Source of the DNA: Desulfobulbus rhabdoformis
GTDB lineage: Bacteria; Desulfobacterota; Desulfobulbia; Desulfobulbales; Desulfobulbaceae
DNA: 64,000 nt
Direction of reading: 5' to 3'
Assembly (NCBI RefSeq): GCF_016919065.1
Contig: NZ_JAFFQA010000022.1
Location: 17,272-81,271, forward strand
The notes under the pieces were generated by a model. The model ran no database searches. It had not been told where the DNA came from and saw only the letters and a list, made by a program, of their open reading frames with translations. A program made the translations under genes and the position numbers. Every line of letters begins with the position of its first letter. The stretch's first letter is position 1. Shown here piece by piece: positions 1 to 9,888 of the stretch.

Positions 1-107
1 TGTCACACATCAGCTACCACTATGCCATGCTCTTGCAGTTGCTGGAGCTGGAAGCAGGCGACGGAGTCGAGATTCAAGAATGGACAGCCAAGTCGGCGTC
101 GGAGTAG
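1..107 (+). CDS. 3' end of an unidentified gene (partial)
   Basis: An open frame enters from the left edge (frame of base 3) and ends with TAG at 105-107. The last 34 residues run from SHISYHYAML to WTAKSASE and are Leu/Glu-rich. The stop lies 15 bases before the betA start, so this gene is probably the first or an earlier member of the betA transcript. The fragment is too short to identify. A regulator or transporter of the choline operon is possible but not shown. Confidence 0.45.
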   Translation, partial: SHISYHYAMLLQLLELEAGDGVEIQEWTAKSASE

Positions 108-122
108 GTATTGGGAGGAGTT

Positions 123-1778
123 ATGAGCACAAAAAAGATTTATGATTTTATCATCGTAGGCGGCGGATCCGCCGGAAGTGTATTGACCAACCGGTTAAGC
201 GCCAACCCGGAGCATAAGGTGCTGGTCTTGGAAGCCGGGCGTACGGACCACTGGTGGGATCCGCGTCTGCACGTTCCTTCGGCCCTGACCTATCTCTTGA
301 CCAACGGCATGTATAACTGGATGTACGAGTCGGATCCCGAGCCCCATATGAATAACCGCCGTATCGCGCAACCGCGCGGTAAGGTGTTGGGTGGGTCAAG
401 CTGCATCAACGGTATGATCTATATTCGCGGCAATGCCCTGGATTATGAGAAATGGGCTACCTTTGAAGGGCTTGGCGACTGGAGCTACAGCCACTGTCTG
501 CCCTATTTCAAGCGTTTTGAATCCCGTCTCAAAGGAGCTGACCGCTATCATGGCGTCGGTGGTCCTCTCTACCTGACAACGCCCAAATGTGATAATCCGC
601 TCTTTGATGCCTTTTTTAAAGCTGTGCAGGAGGCCGGCTATCCTGTCAATGGTGATGTCAACGGCTACCAGCAGGAAGGTTTCTCCAGTTTTGACGGCAC
701 GATCTACCGTGGTAGCCGTTGGAACGCGGCCCGTGCCTATGTCCATCCGGTCCAGAATCGGAGCAATCTGGAAGTGCGCTGTCATGCAATGGCAACCCGT
801 ATCCTCTTTGAGGGCAAAAAGGCGGTCGGTGTGGAGTACCGGAAAGGGAAAAAGGTCCACACCGTCTATGGCAAAGAGATCATCTGCTGCGGCGGTGCTA
901 TCAATACTCCCCAGCTACTGCAGCTCTCTGGTGTGGGGGATCCCGAGTTGCTCGGGAGCCTCGGAATCCAGACCGTAGCCGAGCTGCCCGGTGTCGGTGA
1001 AAATCTGCAGGATCACCTTGAGCTTTATGTCCAGTATCAGGCATCCAAACCGGTGAGCCTCTATCCGGCGCTTAAACCGGTCAAGAAGGCTATGCTTGCA
1101 ATCCAGTGGCTTCTCAAGGGGGAAGGCCTTGCCGCCAGCAACCATTTCGAAGCGGGCGGTTTCATCCGCAGCAACGATGAGGTCAAGTATCCCAATATCC
1201 AGTTCCATTTCCTGCCCATAGCCATTCGCTATGACGGAAGTGCCCCGGCAGAGGGACACGGCTTCCAGCTGCATGTGGGCCCGATGAACTCTGATGTCCG
1301 CGGTCACGTCAGGATCAAATCCGCTGACCCCTCCCAGCATCCCTCCATTCTCTTTAATTACCTCTCCACCGAGCAGGAGCGCAAAGAGTGGATCGAGGCC
1401 ATTCGCTGCTCACGCAATATCATTGCCCAACCGGCCTTTGATGAGCTGCGCGGCAAGGAGCTGGCTCCAGGGGCCGATTGCCAGAGTGATGAGGAGATCC
1501 TTGATTTCGTGGCTCGGGAAGGAGAGAGCGCCTATCATCCGAGCTGCACCTGTAAGATGGGCTACGATGATATGTCCGTCTGCGACAGCAATCTCAAGGT
1601 CCACGGTGTGGAAAATCTGCGCTTGGTGGATGCCTCGGTCATGCCCGCGATCACGAACGGCAATATCTATGCCCCGGTTATGATGATCGGTGAAAAGGCG
1701 GCTGACCTTATTCTCGGCAACACCATGCTCACCCCGGACAACAGCCCGTTCTATGTTCATAACGCGGATAACAAATAA
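123..1778 (+). CDS. betA: Choline dehydrogenase (GMC oxidoreductase)
   Basis: Flavoprotein that oxidises choline to betaine aldehyde, normally at the inner membrane with electrons passed to the respiratory chain. The 551-aa product has the N-terminal FAD dinucleotide motif GGGSAG (13-18), GMC signature 1 around RGKVLGGSSCINGMIYIRG, GMC signature 2 around GGAINTPQLLQLSG, and the C-terminal active-site pair His472 (HPSCTCKMG) and Asn514 (TNGNIYAP). Length matches BetA (about 550 aa). ATG 123 was chosen over TTG 111 because a GGGAGGAG ribosome site lies just upstream. betB follows after 21 bases. Together they make glycine betaine, an osmoprotectant. Another GMC alcohol dehydrogenase is possible, but the betB and choline-binding neighbours favour choline. 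Confidence 0.9.
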   Translation: MSTKKIYDFIIVGGGSAGSVLTNRLSANPEHKVLVLEAGRTDHWWDPRLHVPSALTYLLTNGMYNWMYESDPEPHMNNRRIAQPRGKVLGGSSCINGMIYIRGNALDYEKWATFEGLGDWSYSHCLPYFKRFESRLKGADRYHGVGGPLYLTTPKCDNPLFDAFFKAVQEAGYPVNGDVNGYQQEGFSSFDGTIYRGSRWNAARAYVHPVQNRSNLEVRCHAMATRILFEGKKAVGVEYRKGKKVHTVYGKEIICCGGAINTPQLLQLSGVGDPELLGSLGIQTVAELPGVGENLQDHLELYVQYQASKPVSLYPALKPVKKAMLAIQWLLKGEGLAASNHFEAGGFIRSNDEVKYPNIQFHFLPIAIRYDGSAPAEGHGFQLHVGPMNSDVRGHVRIKSADPSQHPSILFNYLSTEQERKEWIEAIRCSRNIIAQPAFDELRGKELAPGADCQSDEEILDFVAREGESAYHPSCTCKMGYDDMSVCDSNLKVHGVENLRLVDASVMPAITNGNIYAPVMMIGEKAADLILGNTMLTPDNSPFYVHNADNK

Positions 1779-1799
1779 TCCTCTACCAGGCAGTAATCC

Positions 1800-3275
1800 A
1801 TGAAACAACGCATGTATATAAATGGAGCCTGGGTCGAGGCACAGGCAAAAGCGACGCGGGCAATTTTCAACCCGGCCAATGGTGCAACTATTGCCGAGGT
1901 TCCAGAGGCAGATCGCGAAGATGCGCGGCTGGCTATTGCAGCCGCTCGCGAAGCTTTTGACAACGGCCCCTGGCCCCATCTCCCGGCAAGTCAACGTGGC
2001 GAGCTGGTCTATAAACTCGGTGTTCTCATAGAAGAAAACGCCGAGGAGCTTGCCCGGCTGGAGAGCCTGGATACCGGCAAAACAGTGGAAGAGAGCCGCT
2101 GGGATATGGCTGATATTGCAGGTATCTTTAAATATTACGGTGGCCTGGCCGACAAAATGGGCGGTGAGGTGATCGATGCGCCCACTGAGACCGCGACCTC
2201 TGTGGTGGTCCGTGAGCCGGTTGGGGTCTGTGGCCAGATTTCCCCCTGGAACTATCCCCTGCTGCAGGCGGCCTGGAAGATGGCCCCTGCCCTGGCCGCC
2301 GGTTGCACCCTGATCATGAAGCCTAGCGAAATTACCCCTATGACCGCGATTCGTGTCACCGAGCTGGCGGAAAGCCTCGACTTTCCTCCAGGAGTGATCA
2401 ATCTCTTGCTTGGTCCGGGGGACCCTGTCGGTGCCGAGCTTTCGGAAAGTCCGTTGGTCGATCTGATCTCCTTTACCGGCGGCATTGCCACCGGCAAAAA
2501 GATCATGTGTGCGGCAAGCGGCAACGTGAAAAAAGTCGCCCTCGAGTTGGGCGGAAAAAATCCCAACATCATCTTTGCCGACGCCGATTTTGATGTGGCC
2601 CTTGACTATGTGCTCAACGGCGTCTTTTTCCATGCCGGACAGATCTGTTCCGCCGGTGCCCGGGTGATGGTCGAACGTCCCCTCCACGACCGTCTGGTTG
2701 CAGAATTGCGCAAACGGATGGCTGCCATCAAGGTTGGCGACGGATTTGCGGAAGGGACCGAGATGGGCCCCCTTATTTCACAGGCCCATCGGGACAAGGT
2801 TGAGCGCTATGTGGTCATCGCCCAGGAGGAAGGGGCCAAGCTCGTTCTGGGGGGGAAGCGTCCGGATGATCCAGCCCTGCAAAACGGGTTTTTCTATCTG
2901 CCCACGCTCTTTGATCAGTGCGAAAACGATATGCGCATTGTCCAGGAAGAGGTCTTTGGCCCGGTTATTACCATTGAAACTTTTGATACTGAGGAAGAGG
3001 CCCTTGAGCGTGCCAATTCCACCATCTATGGCCTGTCGGCCGGTTTCTGGACGGGCGACCAGGCCCGCATAAAACGTATGACCCGGGGCCTTCGTTTCGG
3101 AACGGTCTGGGTCAATGATTTTAATGTCTATTTCACCCAGGCGCCCTGGGGCGGTTATAAACAATCCGGCCTGGGCAGAGAGCTCGGCATGAGCGGCCTG
3201 GAAGAATATACCGAGCAAAAACATATCTATCATAACCATCAACCCCAGCCTCTTCACTGGTTTGGTCGCTCGTAG
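1800..3275 (+). CDS. betB: Betaine aldehyde dehydrogenase
   Basis: NAD(P)-dependent aldehyde dehydrogenase converting betaine aldehyde to glycine betaine. The 491-aa protein shows the ALDH superfamily hallmarks: Asn151 in the SPWNYP motif, the general base Glu249 in LELGGKNP, and catalytic Cys283 in FHAGQICSAG. The ending GGYKQSGLGRELG is typical of BetB. It lies 21 bases behind betA and is certainly cotranscribed. A weak AGG site precedes the ATG. It is not the BMC aldehyde dehydrogenase, which is a separate CoA-acylating enzyme at 17266-18666. Confidence 0.9.
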   Translation: MKQRMYINGAWVEAQAKATRAIFNPANGATIAEVPEADREDARLAIAAAREAFDNGPWPHLPASQRGELVYKLGVLIEENAEELARLESLDTGKTVEESRWDMADIAGIFKYYGGLADKMGGEVIDAPTETATSVVVREPVGVCGQISPWNYPLLQAAWKMAPALAAGCTLIMKPSEITPMTAIRVTELAESLDFPPGVINLLLGPGDPVGAELSESPLVDLISFTGGIATGKKIMCAASGNVKKVALELGGKNPNIIFADADFDVALDYVLNGVFFHAGQICSAGARVMVERPLHDRLVAELRKRMAAIKVGDGFAEGTEMGPLISQAHRDKVERYVVIAQEEGAKLVLGGKRPDDPALQNGFFYLPTLFDQCENDMRIVQEEVFGPVITIETFDTEEEALERANSTIYGLSAGFWTGDQARIKRMTRGLRFGTVWVNDFNVYFTQAPWGGYKQSGLGRELGMSGLEEYTEQKHIYHNHQPQPLHWFGRS

Positions 3276-3290
3276 GGGCGCGGACTCTTT

Positions 3291-3330
3291 CCTGAATCAG
3301 TGACCACACGCCATAACGGATTCAGGTGTT
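3291..3330. repeat. Hairpin made of inverted CTGAATC-type repeat ends
   Basis: CCTGAATCAGTGA is followed after a short spacer by AACGGATTCAGG, forming an imperfect hairpin between betB and choX. The same CTGAATCCGTGA core recurs near 4503, 39345, 53139, 58590, 63400 and 63680. It may act as an mRNA processing or attenuation site between the two genes. Confidence 0.5.
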
Positions 3331-3371
3331 TGAGTGGGGTTGTCTTTTCAACATGCAAAGGAAAAGGAGCT

Positions 3372-4322
3372 ATGAAACGAATCAGTTCTGTGAAACGAGT
3401 TGTCCTCTGTACTCTTTTTGCTGTTCTTTTGGCCGTACCCAGCCAGGCAGCTGAACAAAAAGTCCGCTTTGCCAGCGTCAGCTGGACCGGTGTCACCATT
3501 AAGACCGAGCTTGCAGTACATATCCTCAACACGCTGGGCTACAAGGCGAGCAACGTCATGGTGTCAGTCCCCATTGTCTATAATGCCATGGCCACAGGTG
3601 AAGCCGATGTGTTTCTGGGCAACTGGATGCCCTCCATGGCCTCCATTGCCGACCCCTATTTTAAAAAGGGTACCGTGGTTCAATATATTGCCAACATGCC
3701 CGGAGCCAAATACACCCTGGCGGTTCCCAGCTATGTCTATGATGGTGGGCTGAAGGACTTCAGCGACATCGCCAAATATGCTGATAAGCTTGAGCATAAA
3801 ATATACGGCATCGAAGAAGGCAACGACGGTAATGAGATCATTCAGGCGATGATGGATAAAGATATGTTTGGCCTGAAAAATTTCAAAGTGGTCTCCTCCA
3901 GTGAACAGGGCATGCTTTCCCAGGTGCAGGCATTCGCTCGGAATCAAAAATGGATTGTGTTCCTGGGGTGGGCTCCGCACTACATGAATGAGATCATCGA
4001 TATGAAGTATCTCACCGGCAGCCAGGCCGACACCTTTGGCGATAACGACGGGACAGCCACTGTCTATACCAATATTCGCAAAGGGTTTGACAAAGAACAG
4101 CCCAATGTGGCCCTGTTTCTGAAAAATCTGACCTTTCCCGTTGCCATGATCAATCAGATCATGGGCACTATGCACAAAGACACCAACCTCCAGCCCAAAG
4201 AAGCCGGGCTGAACTGGTTGAAAACACACCCCGAGGTCTATGAGGGGTGGCTCAAAGGGGTGAAAACAGCAGACGGCAAACCTGCTTTGCCTGTGTTTGC
4301 CAAGACCATGGCTGGAAAATAA
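3372..4322 (+). CDS. choX: Choline/betaine ABC transporter substrate-binding protein (ChoX-like)
   Basis: Periplasmic binding protein of the OpuAC/ProX superfamily, closest in pattern to choline-binding ChoX: FASVSWTGVTIKTELA near the N-terminus, then GEADVFLGNWMPSM, typical of choline and betaine binders. The 316-aa product has a Sec signal peptide (KR start, hydrophobic core about 9-22, cleavage near PSQA-AEQK). ATG 3372 follows an AAAGGAG site; a longer reading from the preceding repeat hairpin is unlikely. It follows betB and would supply choline for betA/betB. No permease or ATPase is present here, so the transporter core must be elsewhere. Whether choline or glycine betaine is preferred cannot be fixed from sequence. 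Confidence 0.82.
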   Translation: MKRISSVKRVVLCTLFAVLLAVPSQAAEQKVRFASVSWTGVTIKTELAVHILNTLGYKASNVMVSVPIVYNAMATGEADVFLGNWMPSMASIADPYFKKGTVVQYIANMPGAKYTLAVPSYVYDGGLKDFSDIAKYADKLEHKIYGIEEGNDGNEIIQAMMDKDMFGLKNFKVVSSSEQGMLSQVQAFARNQKWIVFLGWAPHYMNEIIDMKYLTGSQADTFGDNDGTATVYTNIRKGFDKEQPNVALFLKNLTFPVAMINQIMGTMHKDTNLQPKEAGLNWLKTHPEVYEGWLKGVKTADGKPALPVFAKTMAGK

Positions 4323-4365
4323 AGGCTGCTGTTCAGAAAGGTTCGTTGAGCCTTTCGTCGGGTAT

Positions 4366-4406
4366 AAAAGGCCAGATGCGCAGATCGTGCGCATCTGGCC
4401 TTTTTT
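4366..4406 (+). terminator. Rho-independent terminator of the betA-betB-choX operon
   Basis: A perfect 12-bp stem, GGCCAGATGCGC (4370-4381) with GCGCATCTGGCC (4389-4400), has a 7-base loop and is followed by TTTTTT (4401-4406). It lies 47 bases after the choX stop. Confidence 0.92.
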
Positions 4407-4410
4407 GTTT

Positions 4411-4740
4411 GAATTTTCAGAGTGGCCGCACATCAGGTTTATTCCAATTTTGTCTTTTCAAGTGGACAAACTTGTGAGACAATGCCTCTGTGTTTTTCTC
4501 TACCTGAATCCGTGACAGCGGGGTGGTTGGTTATCTGCTTAAAAGCACACGAATTTTTTGAATAATTGCTTTTTCTTCCAGGTATGTCGTCTGCGGTTAT
4601 CTGAGCTTGTTGAAAAATTTTATTCTCCACAACACTCGTGTCACAATTTTGTCACAAATATTTTGATGCTTCATCTACAATGGCGTGTTGATGAACGCTC
4701 ATTGGTTCAGGTCCAATATAGAGGTTACTGGAGACGGATC
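4411..4740. other. Intergenic stretch with repeat remnants
   Basis: No convincing gene. It holds a CCTGAATCCGTGACAGCGG repeat half (about 4503-4521) and, at about 4553-4580, TTGAATAATTGCTTTTTCT, a remnant of the MITE-like terminal sequence seen whole at 12539, 32317 and 40000. The rest is the upstream region of the chemoreceptor gene. Confidence 0.5.
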
Positions 4741-6438
4741 ATGCTGAACAGTTGGACCATTGGTAAAAAACTTATCCTTTCATTTTTGGGCCTTGCGCTC
4801 GTTTTTCTCCTAAGCGGTTTGTATGCAAAATTCACGATTGATGAAATTCGTATTAAAGGATCGATGTATCACAAGATCATCGATAACAAGGATCTGATTG
4901 CGGATATTCTTCCCCCGCCCAACTATATAATCGAGAGCTATCTCTGTGCCATGGATGCGGCCACAGCAGAAAAGGATTCCTCTTTGCGTAAACAGCTGAT
5001 TGTGCGTTTGCAGGAGCTTTTTCAGGGGAGTGGCTATTTCAAGGATCGTATCAGGTTCTGGGAGGAAAATTTGACCAACGAAGAGATTCGGACCGTTTTC
5101 CTCCATGAGGCCGCCGTACGGGCACGAAATTTTTACTCGATTGCCTTGGGGGGTTTTGCCGATGCCATCAATAGAAATGAGATGGAACAGGCGCAGCGCA
5201 TCTTTTATCAGCAACTCAAACCGGAATACCTGGCCCATCGAAAGGCCATTGACCGGGTTGTTGCCCTGGCCAATCAAGAGTTTTCTGCCTTGGAGGATCG
5301 GTCGGTCAAACTGCTAAACAATCGATTGCTCACCATGGGGGTGTTGTTCGTTGCCTTGATCGGTTTGGCGCTGGCTCTTGGAGTCATCATCTCGCGGGGA
5401 ATCAGTCGGCCGATTACAGCAGGCGTCAAGATTCTTGAGCAGGTCGCACAAGGGGATATGCAGCAGAGCATCCCCCCTGCCTTATTGAATCGTGGCGATG
5501 AGGTGGGGCAGATGGCGGCCTCCCTGAGCAGACTGGTGACGCAGCTTGGTGGGATGATTCGTGAGGTCGTCAACGATGTGCATCGACTGACCGCCTCTTC
5601 GGGTGAGCTGACAACCATCTCAGGGAATCTGTTGCTTTCCGCTCAGGATACCTCCCAACGGTCGATATCCGTTGCCACTTCGGCTGAACAGGTGAATGTT
5701 AATATGCAGTCCGTGGCCAGCGCCACGGAACAGTCTTCGACCAATGTATCCCTGGTTGCCTCGTCTACCGAGGAGATGATTGCCATGATTAATGAGATTG
5801 CCCAGAACGCCGATAATGCACGCTCCATATCGGCCAAGGCGGTGGATCAGGCAACGCTCACCTCAGATAAAATGTCCTCTCTTGGGGATTCGGCCCGCAA
5901 TATCGGTCGTGTTACCGAGACCATCACCGAAATTTCCGAGCAGACCAATCTGCTTGCGCTTAATGCCACCATCGAGGCCGCGCGTGCGGGAGAAGCGGGA
6001 AAGGGGTTTGCTGTCGTTGCCAATGAAATCAAGGAACTGGCCAGGCAGACCGCCGCAGCAACGGTGGATATTAAAGAGCAGATAGCCGAGATGCAGCAGA
6101 CTGCGGAAGGCACCATTAAGGATATCGGTTCGATTTCCGAGGTAATCGAGGAAATAAACACCATGATCAGCAGTATAGCCGCAGCCGTGGACGAGCAGAC
6201 CTCGACATCCAGAGAAATTGCCGGCAGTATTGAGTTCGCCTCCCAGGGGATCAGCGAGGTCAACCACAACATCGCTCAAAGCACCGGAGTGATTTCCGGG
6301 ATCAACCAGGAGATCAGCACTATCAGCCAGCAGTCCACCCAGGTGGAAACCGGGAGTCGACAGGTGCAGGCGAGTGCGGAAGCACTCAGTTCTCTCGCCC
6401 GTCAACTGGAGACGATCGCGACGAAGTTCAACGTCTGA
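4741..6438 (+). CDS. Methyl-accepting chemotaxis protein
   Basis: Membrane chemoreceptor of 565 aa. Order of parts: TM1 (about 11-29), a periplasmic helical sensor of about 165 residues, TM2 (about 197-217), HAMP (about 218-275), then a cytoplasmic coiled-coil signalling domain whose tip contains [19 protein letters not shown], the CheA/CheW contact region. ATG 4741 is preceded by GGAGACGG; an upstream in-frame start at 4558 would add a 61-residue leader lying in repeat sequence and is rejected. The ligand is unknown; the sensor resembles a four-helix-bundle type. No che genes are nearby. Confidence 0.9.
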   Translation: MLNSWTIGKKLILSFLGLALVFLLSGLYAKFTIDEIRIKGSMYHKIIDNKDLIADILPPPNYIIESYLCAMDAATAEKDSSLRKQLIVRLQELFQGSGYFKDRIRFWEENLTNEEIRTVFLHEAAVRARNFYSIALGGFADAINRNEMEQAQRIFYQQLKPEYLAHRKAIDRVVALANQEFSALEDRSVKLLNNRLLTMGVLFVALIGLALALGVIISRGISRPITAGVKILEQVAQGDMQQSIPPALLNRGDEVGQMAASLSRLVTQLGGMIREVVNDVHRLTASSGELTTISGNLLLSAQDTSQRSISVATSAEQVNVNMQSVASATEQSSTNVSLVASSTEEMIAMINEIAQNADNARSISAKAVDQATLTSDKMSSLGDSARNIGRVTETITEISEQTNLLALNATIEAARAGEAGKGFAVVANEIKELARQTAAATVDIKEQIAEMQQTAEGTIKDIGSISEVIEEINTMISSIAAAVDEQTSTSREIAGSIEFASQGISEVNHNIAQSTGVISGINQEISTISQQSTQVETGSRQVQASAEALSSLARQLETIATKFNV

Positions 6439-6470
6439 TCCAGGAAGGATTCAGGGGAAATCTGGGACAA

Positions 6471-8324
6471 TTATTTTTTCCCGCAGTCCTGACAGCGGGT
6501 GAGGGTCATCTCGCAGCGCTCGCAATGAAATTCCACCCGATAACAGCCGGTATTGTCTTTGAGGAAAAGAGGTTCGCTACTCCTCATCAGCGTACCGGCT
6601 ATTTTGTCGCAGATTCCCAGCTGTCGCCTGAGACAGTATTTGGTGGACATCAGTTCGGGGTGCTCTGCCCTGTGCGGAGAGAGGGCCGCCGGATCGACTT
6701 GGGCAATGCCGTGCCGCCGAAAAAAAGCCGCGGCCCGGCTGTTGCAGATGTTCTCCCGGTAGTCGATCTGGTCTGCGATCCAGGGGGTACTGTTGGGAAC
6801 GATTTCAGCCCGATCGCGGACATAGGATTGGAGTCTTTGTGCGCGATGATGGTCGAGCGCCTGTCTGCGTAATTGGTTAAGGACTGATGCCGGAACAAAG
6901 AGGTGGGGATCCAGCCGCACCTCGATTGAACGCACGCTGAAAGCCGTCCCTCCACTTTTTTGCAACTGTTTTTTGGCGATACGCTCGATCGTACCGGGTG
7001 TTGTCGCCATTTCCGGGCTGATGCTGAGCCCGGTCTCCGAGCAAATTCCATCCTCATCTTTAATCCTGAGTACAAGCCCTGTTTCAGATGCACCAAGACG
7101 CATGTCGACATCCAGGCTCCTGCAGCTTTGGGACTGCTCCAGCAGTTTGCCAAAGGCAACATCGCTATTGCGAAAGAGTTCCATCCCCTTGCATACGCCT
7201 ATTCGATTCAGCGGATCCTTGGTAAAAATGCGGTTTCCTTCTACCCGGTTCACCCGGAGGCCAATCAGATTGCCGCTCTGGTCGAAAAAGCAGAGTCCAT
7301 CCCCATTATGCAGCGCTTCTTCCCCGTCGATAACAAAGGAGGTTGCGTCAAGAGAGAGGACCTCTCCCACTCGTTTACCAATGGATTTTGGGGTCCGTAT
7401 TTCCGCCATGTTGGTTTTGGGAGCCCGTAGAAAATAATCGGTTGCTCCTCGGCTGAAGGATCGGGCGGGATCGGGCGAAAAACAGAAGCGGCAGCCTCCG
7501 CTCGATGCACGGATAAGATCGGGGCGGCTGTCAATGATGGTGTCCAGGGCCTGCCGGTAGCGTGCGGTCACATTTTTTACATAGAGGCTGTCCTTCAACC
7601 GACCTTCAATTTTAAAGGATCGTACCCCGGCGTTGATGAGATCGGTTAAATGGCGGGAGAGATCCAGGTCCTTGAGGCTCAGCAGGTAACGATCTTGGGC
7701 TAGGACCTTGCCCTTTTTATCCTGGAGGGTAAACTTATGCCGGCAAAATTGAGCACATTGACCACGGTTGGCGCTACGTCCAGCCATGATTTCTGAGATA
7801 TAGCACTGACCGCTGTAACAAACGCAGAGGGCGCCATGGACAAAGCACTCCAGCGGTACCGAGGTGGCCGCCTTGATCGTCTGAATCTGGGCCAGACTCA
7901 ACTCGCGGGCCAAAACCACCTGGGTAAAGCCGACCCGCTCAAGAAAACGCACTTTTTGCGGAGTCCGATTATTGAGTTGGGTTGAGGCATGGAGCGGGAT
8001 AGGAGGCAGGTCGCATTCAAGCAGCCCCAGATCCTGGATAATGAGGGCGTCGACTCCGATGGCATCAAGCTGATGACAGAGTTGCACCGCCTGGGGTAAC
8101 TCATCTTCAGTAAAAAGCGTATTGAGTGCAACATAGACCCGTGCTCGAAAGAGGTGAGCATACTGGACCAGCTGCTTAATATCTTCCAAACTGTTGCTGG
8201 CAGCGGCACGGGCTCCAAAGAGGGGGCCGCCGATATAGACCGCATCAGCGCCGTGTTCTATGGCGGCTATGCCGCAGGCCAGATCCCGTGCAGGAGCTAA
8301 AAGTTCAATGTCCCGTGTGTGCAT
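6471..8324 (-). CDS. U32 family protein (RlhA/YdcP-like)
   Basis: The 617-aa protein begins IELLAPARDLACGIAAIEHGADAVYIGG, the U32 family start, and carries the Cys-rich U32 signature (about 165-200, including CVCYSGQCYIS and RGQCAQFCRHKF) that holds an Fe-S cluster in characterised members. A long C-terminal part ends in a Cys pair region (CERCEMTLTRCQDCGKK). Length and two-part architecture fit the RlhA/YdcP type, which uses prephenate to hydroxylate 23S rRNA cytidine, better than the shorter TrhP/YegQ. It is monocistronic, divergent from the M23 gene. Called a peptidase in older annotation, but hydroxylase activity is more likely. Confidence 0.8.
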   Translation of the reverse strand: MHTRDIELLAPARDLACGIAAIEHGADAVYIGGPLFGARAAASNSLEDIKQLVQYAHLFRARVYVALNTLFTEDELPQAVQLCHQLDAIGVDALIIQDLGLLECDLPPIPLHASTQLNNRTPQKVRFLERVGFTQVVLARELSLAQIQTIKAATSVPLECFVHGALCVCYSGQCYISEIMAGRSANRGQCAQFCRHKFTLQDKKGKVLAQDRYLLSLKDLDLSRHLTDLINAGVRSFKIEGRLKDSLYVKNVTARYRQALDTIIDSRPDLIRASSGGCRFCFSPDPARSFSRGATDYFLRAPKTNMAEIRTPKSIGKRVGEVLSLDATSFVIDGEEALHNGDGLCFFDQSGNLIGLRVNRVEGNRIFTKDPLNRIGVCKGMELFRNSDVAFGKLLEQSQSCRSLDVDMRLGASETGLVLRIKDEDGICSETGLSISPEMATTPGTIERIAKKQLQKSGGTAFSVRSIEVRLDPHLFVPASVLNQLRRQALDHHRAQRLQSYVRDRAEIVPNSTPWIADQIDYRENICNSRAAAFFRRHGIAQVDPAALSPHRAEHPELMSTKYCLRRQLGICDKIAGTLMRSSEPLFLKDNTGCYRVEFHCERCEMTLTRCQDCGKK

Positions 8325-8406
8325 AGATGTCCTTAAGGTCGGGTATTGAAAAGAGACTGAATCTAAGCTGTTATCCCTGTGTAACCAGCGTAAACGAGCA
8401 TCTCTG

Positions 8407-9408
8407 ATGAAACGAGCAAGAAGAATCCTGTCGGTAGCCTGTACTCTGATTTGTATTGTGTCAGCCAGCGTGGTTCTGGCCGCACCACCGGTGCTGCGTC
8501 TTCCGATAGCCTGTCGCCTTGGCGATACCTGCTATATCCAGAATTTTTATGACCATGATCCAGGCCCTCAGTACCACGACTATACCTGCGGCCATCTCAC
8601 CTATGATGGGCACCGGGGAACCGATTTCGCTCTTCCTACCTTAAAGATGATGGAGCAGGGCGTCAATGTCCTGGCGGCGGCTTCCGGTACGGTTGTCGCT
8701 GTTCGCGATGGTGAGCCGGATCTCTCCATACGAGAACGCGGGATTGCGGCCCTGGATGGAAAAGATGCGGGCAATGGGGTGCGTATTCGCCATCAAGATG
8801 GCTGGGAAACCCAGTATTCGCATATGAAACACGACTCTATCGTGGTGCGGGCGGGGGACCGGGTACGAGCCGGGCAGGTACTCGGGCAGGTCGGGCTTTC
8901 CGGCAACACCGAGTTTCCCCATCTCCACTTTTCCCTGCGTTATCAGGGACACGATATTGATCCTTTCGCACCCAAGTCAGGCCCCTGTGGTTCCAGCCAA
9001 CATGTACTTTGGTCAGCTGAGCTGAAAAAGAGCATGCAATATAAGCCGACAGGGCTTTTGCAGGCTGGTTTCTCAACAGAAATCCCAGAGCGAAGTCGGG
9101 TGGATAACAAAACCTATGATAAGCAGTTTATAAAAAACAACGCGCCAGCATTGATTTTTTGGTCAGTCGTCTACGGTATCCAAAAGGGAGATCAGGTTGA
9201 ATTGCACCTCTACGATACGTCCGGCAGACCGTTGTATCAGAAGAAGAGCAAGGCAACAAAGAATCAGGCCATGCTTTTTGCCTATGCCGGGAAACGGCGC
9301 AGTAGGGCGATGTGGCCTCTCGGCCGTTACAGAGGACGGGTGCTTCTCAGGCGTGATCAGTCAGTGGTCCTGGATACAACCAGAGTTATCACTATCGAGG
9401 CACGATAA
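8407..9408 (+). CDS. Secreted M23 family metallopeptidase (LytM-type)
   Basis: The 333-aa exported protein has a signal peptide (1-25, cleavage near VLA-AP) and an M23 zinc endopeptidase domain. Zinc ligands are visible: His69 and Asp73 in GHRGTDF, and His174 in HLHF, with His139 (YSHMKH) and His172 as catalytic histidines. A C-terminal region of about 130 residues (TGLLQAGF onwards) looks like an all-beta domain and is not recognised. It probably cuts peptidoglycan cross-links in the periplasm. Divergent from the U32 gene with an 82-base gap that must hold both promoters. Confidence 0.85.
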   Translation: MKRARRILSVACTLICIVSASVVLAAPPVLRLPIACRLGDTCYIQNFYDHDPGPQYHDYTCGHLTYDGHRGTDFALPTLKMMEQGVNVLAAASGTVVAVRDGEPDLSIRERGIAALDGKDAGNGVRIRHQDGWETQYSHMKHDSIVVRAGDRVRAGQVLGQVGLSGNTEFPHLHFSLRYQGHDIDPFAPKSGPCGSSQHVLWSAELKKSMQYKPTGLLQAGFSTEIPERSRVDNKTYDKQFIKNNAPALIFWSVVYGIQKGDQVELHLYDTSGRPLYQKKSKATKNQAMLFAYAGKRRSRAMWPLGRYRGRVLLRRDQSVVLDTTRVITIEAR

Positions 9409-9422
9409 TTCTGGTCCGGGAA

Positions 9423-9794
9423 TCAGAGGGCGATGTTGCGTTCTTTAAGATCCCGTGGAGTGAGTTCGTAACGTTCCAGGAGTCGCATGATTTTGTTTCT
9501 TGGCGGAATGTTGGAGAGAAAGAGGAGCACAAGCAGGATTGCAAAAACCAGTTTGCTGATAGGCGCACCGTTGACGTAGGAGGTGTAGGCCAAGGGAAAG
9601 AAGACCACCCCCATGTAGAGCATCCGTTCATAGGCGGTCTTCAAGAGGATGATCAGCTCATGAAATCCCTCCGCATCCATCTCCGGGAAATCTTGCTGAC
9701 TCAATTCAGAGACCCGTTGGCGCCTGATTTGAAAGAGGTAGACAATGGCCAGTCCGGCAAAAAAATAGACAAAAGCAGAGATAGAAGCGGGCAT
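9423..9794 (-). CDS. Small membrane protein, unknown function
   Basis: 123 aa with three predicted membrane segments (about 5-22, 57-73, 78-95) and a charged C-terminus (MRLLERYELTPRDLKERNIAL). It lies downstream of the YeiH-type gene on the same strand, separated by a hairpin at 9825-9852. No family recognised. Confidence 0.6.
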   Translation of the reverse strand: MPASISAFVYFFAGLAIVYLFQIRRQRVSELSQQDFPEMDAEGFHELIILLKTAYERMLYMGVVFFPLAYTSYVNGAPISKLVFAILLVLLFLSNIPPRNKIMRLLERYELTPRDLKERNIAL

Positions 9795-9824
9795 GGGAAT
9801 ACTGGGTAGATGAGTAAAAGGATA

Positions 9825-9852
9825 CTCGCCCGAAGGATGACCTTCGGGCGAG
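9825..9852 (-). terminator. Hairpin terminator after the YeiH-type gene
   Basis: Perfect 12-bp stem CTCGCCCGAAGG / CCTTCGGGCGAG with an ATGA loop. Read on the minus strand it is followed by a weak T-rich run (TATCCTTTTAC). It may only partly separate the transporter from the 123-aa gene. Confidence 0.7.
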
Positions 9853-9888
9853 CCTCTTTGACTGTACAGAAACGTTTGTAAGGCGGTC

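Noticed and set aside
1410..2687. 425-aa minus frame across the betA-betB junction
   Set aside because: Antisense to two well-supported genes, no start signal and no known motif.
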